A DNA stretch of 7,785 bases, taken from contig PBOV01000082.1 in the NCBI GenBank assembly GCA_002724505.1, positions 1 through 7,785 on the forward strand, in the 5' to 3' direction. Source of the DNA: Rhodospirillaceae bacterium. Lineage in GTDB: Bacteria > Pseudomonadota > Alphaproteobacteria > MPNO01 > UBA2964. The notes beneath the pieces were generated by a model. That model ran no database searches. It saw only the letters and a list, made by a program, of their open reading frames with translations, and was not told the DNA's origin. This document shows, piece by piece, positions 7,042-7,785 of this stretch; the first letter of the stretch is position 1, and each line of letters opens with the position of its first letter. Position numbers and translations under genes: made by a program.

Positions 7042-7785
7042 TTACCCTGCTATTCTTAAGGCACTCAAATGGGCTGTCACACTGCTCGAAAGAGCTTCCA
7101 AATCGTATCCTCCTTCGAGAGAGGAGACAATTCTCCCGTTACAATATTCCCCCGCAATATCGACTAGGTTCGCTGTGATCCACTCAAAGTCCTCTTCTTC
7201 AAGGCGAATATTTGCTAATGGGTCCCGGGCGTGACCATCAAACCCCGCGGAAATTACAATTAGATCGGGTTCAAACTCTTCTAGCGCAGGCAACACCGAG
7301 CTTTCTATGCCTCGTCTAAACAACTCGGACCCTGAACCATTAGCTAATGGTACATTAAAAATATTCCCTACACCTGTTTCGTCCTCTGCACCTGTTCCTG
7401 GATAAAAAGGATATTGATGCGATGAAGCAACGAGTACCTTCGAATTTGACCAGAAGGCTGCCTGCGTACCATTCCCGTGATGAACATCGAAGTCAACTAC
7501 AGCTACCTTCTCAAGGTTATGAGCAATTCGGGCGTGCTCAACTCCGATCGCAACATTGTTAAACAAGCAAAACCCCATACCCCGAGATGGCTCCGCATGG
7601 TGTCCGGGCGGGCGTACGGCGCAAAAAGCGGAATTTGCATCACCATCCATAATTGCATCAATAGCGGCAATAATCGCTCCAGATGCTCGTAAGGCTGCCT
7701 CTCCGGAAGCCGGACACATAGATGTGTCTGGATCAACTTGGACCCGACCTTGCTCCGGCACCGCTTCAAGCAGTTCAGTGACATA
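7042..7785 (-). CDS. Histone deacetylase family protein (class II HDAC-like / HDAH), 5'-truncated by window edge
   Basis: This is a zinc-dependent amidohydrolase that removes acetyl groups from lysine side chains, polyamines or small amides; the natural substrate cannot be told from sequence. The frame is open to the last base of the window (TAT at 7785), and residues before the first in-window GTG (7761) still fit the family (YVTELLEAVPEQG), so the start lies outside. The visible 247 residues compare with about 310 for a full protein. Motifs in order are VDPDTSMCPASGEAAL, RPPGHHAEPSRGMGFCLFNN with the His-His charge-relay pair, DFDVHHGNGTQ (zinc ligands Asp and His), HQYPFYPGTG, ISAGFDGHARDPLA (third zinc ligand Asp) and LEGGYDLEAL with the catalytic Tyr. 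All active-site residues are intact. This pattern matches bacterial HDAH and acetoin-utilisation-like deacetylases. It lies about 120 nt upstream of xseB on the same strand and may be co-transcribed, but the gap leaves room for a separate promoter. Confidence 0.93.
   Translation of the reverse strand, partial: YVTELLEAVPEQGRVQVDPDTSMCPASGEAALRASGAIIAAIDAIMDGDANSAFCAVRPPGHHAEPSRGMGFCLFNNVAIGVEHARIAHNLEKVAVVDFDVHHGNGTQAAFWSNSKVLVASSHQYPFYPGTGAEDETGVGNIFNVPLANGSGSELFRRGIESSVLPALEEFEPDLIVISAGFDGHARDPLANIRLEEEDFEWITANLVDIAGEYCNGRIVSSLEGGYDLEALSSSVTAHLSALRIAG

Noticed and set aside
7503..7784. 93-codon minus-strand frame overlapping the deacetylase gene
   Set aside because: It is an alternative frame of the same strand, while the deacetylase frame holds all the family motifs over this stretch.
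1..7785. A novel defence, mobile or biosynthetic system
   Set aside because: Every substantial open stretch is assigned to a known housekeeping family, and I see no repeats, integrase, transposase, reverse transcriptase, array or unexplained conserved open frame.

Overview
This 7.8 kb window is packed with housekeeping genes and looks like a chromosomal segment of an alphaproteobacterium of moderate G+C (roughly mid-40s percent by eye). The assignment rests on the alphaproteobacterial style of the FabI and AroC proteins, the fabI-aroC pairing, and the gene order deacetylase - xseB - ispA - dxs - tlyA - RNA methyltransferase. A marine lineage such as SAR116 or a low-GC Rhodospirillales relative is possible, but that is a guess.

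The layout is two convergent blocks. The left block runs rightward (1-1803): the 3' part of fabI (enoyl-ACP reductase, its start lies outside the window), then complete aroC (chorismate synthase) after a 32-nt gap. The right block runs leftward (7785 down to 1800): a histone-deacetylase-family gene cut by the window edge, then xseB (exonuclease VII small subunit), ispA (farnesyl diphosphate synthase), dxs (1-deoxyxylulose-5-phosphate synthase), tlyA (S4-domain rRNA 2'-O-methyltransferase), and a TRAM/Fe-S RNA m5U methyltransferase of the RlmD/TrmA type. The blocks meet tail to tail: the stop codons of aroC and the RNA methyltransferase share one TTAA, so there is no intergenic space.

Functionally, dxs makes the first intermediate of the MEP isoprenoid pathway and ispA condenses IPP and DMAPP to farnesyl diphosphate, the precursor of undecaprenyl carrier, quinone side chains and hopanoids. 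xseB, tlyA and the RNA methyltransferase are DNA- and rRNA-maintenance genes that ride in the same tight transcription unit. From xseB onward the gaps are 1, 10 and 8-11 nt, ending in a 4-nt overlap, and most internal genes appear to use GTG or TTG starts, which suggests translational coupling.

I see no mobile element, CRISPR array, tRNA, rRNA, toxin-antitoxin module, prophage or defence gene. The only non-coding stretch of any size is about 100 nt between the deacetylase gene and xseB, with weak promoter-like and palindromic sequences. I found no credible undescribed system. The second-look items concern gene junctions, start codons and a homopolymer tract.
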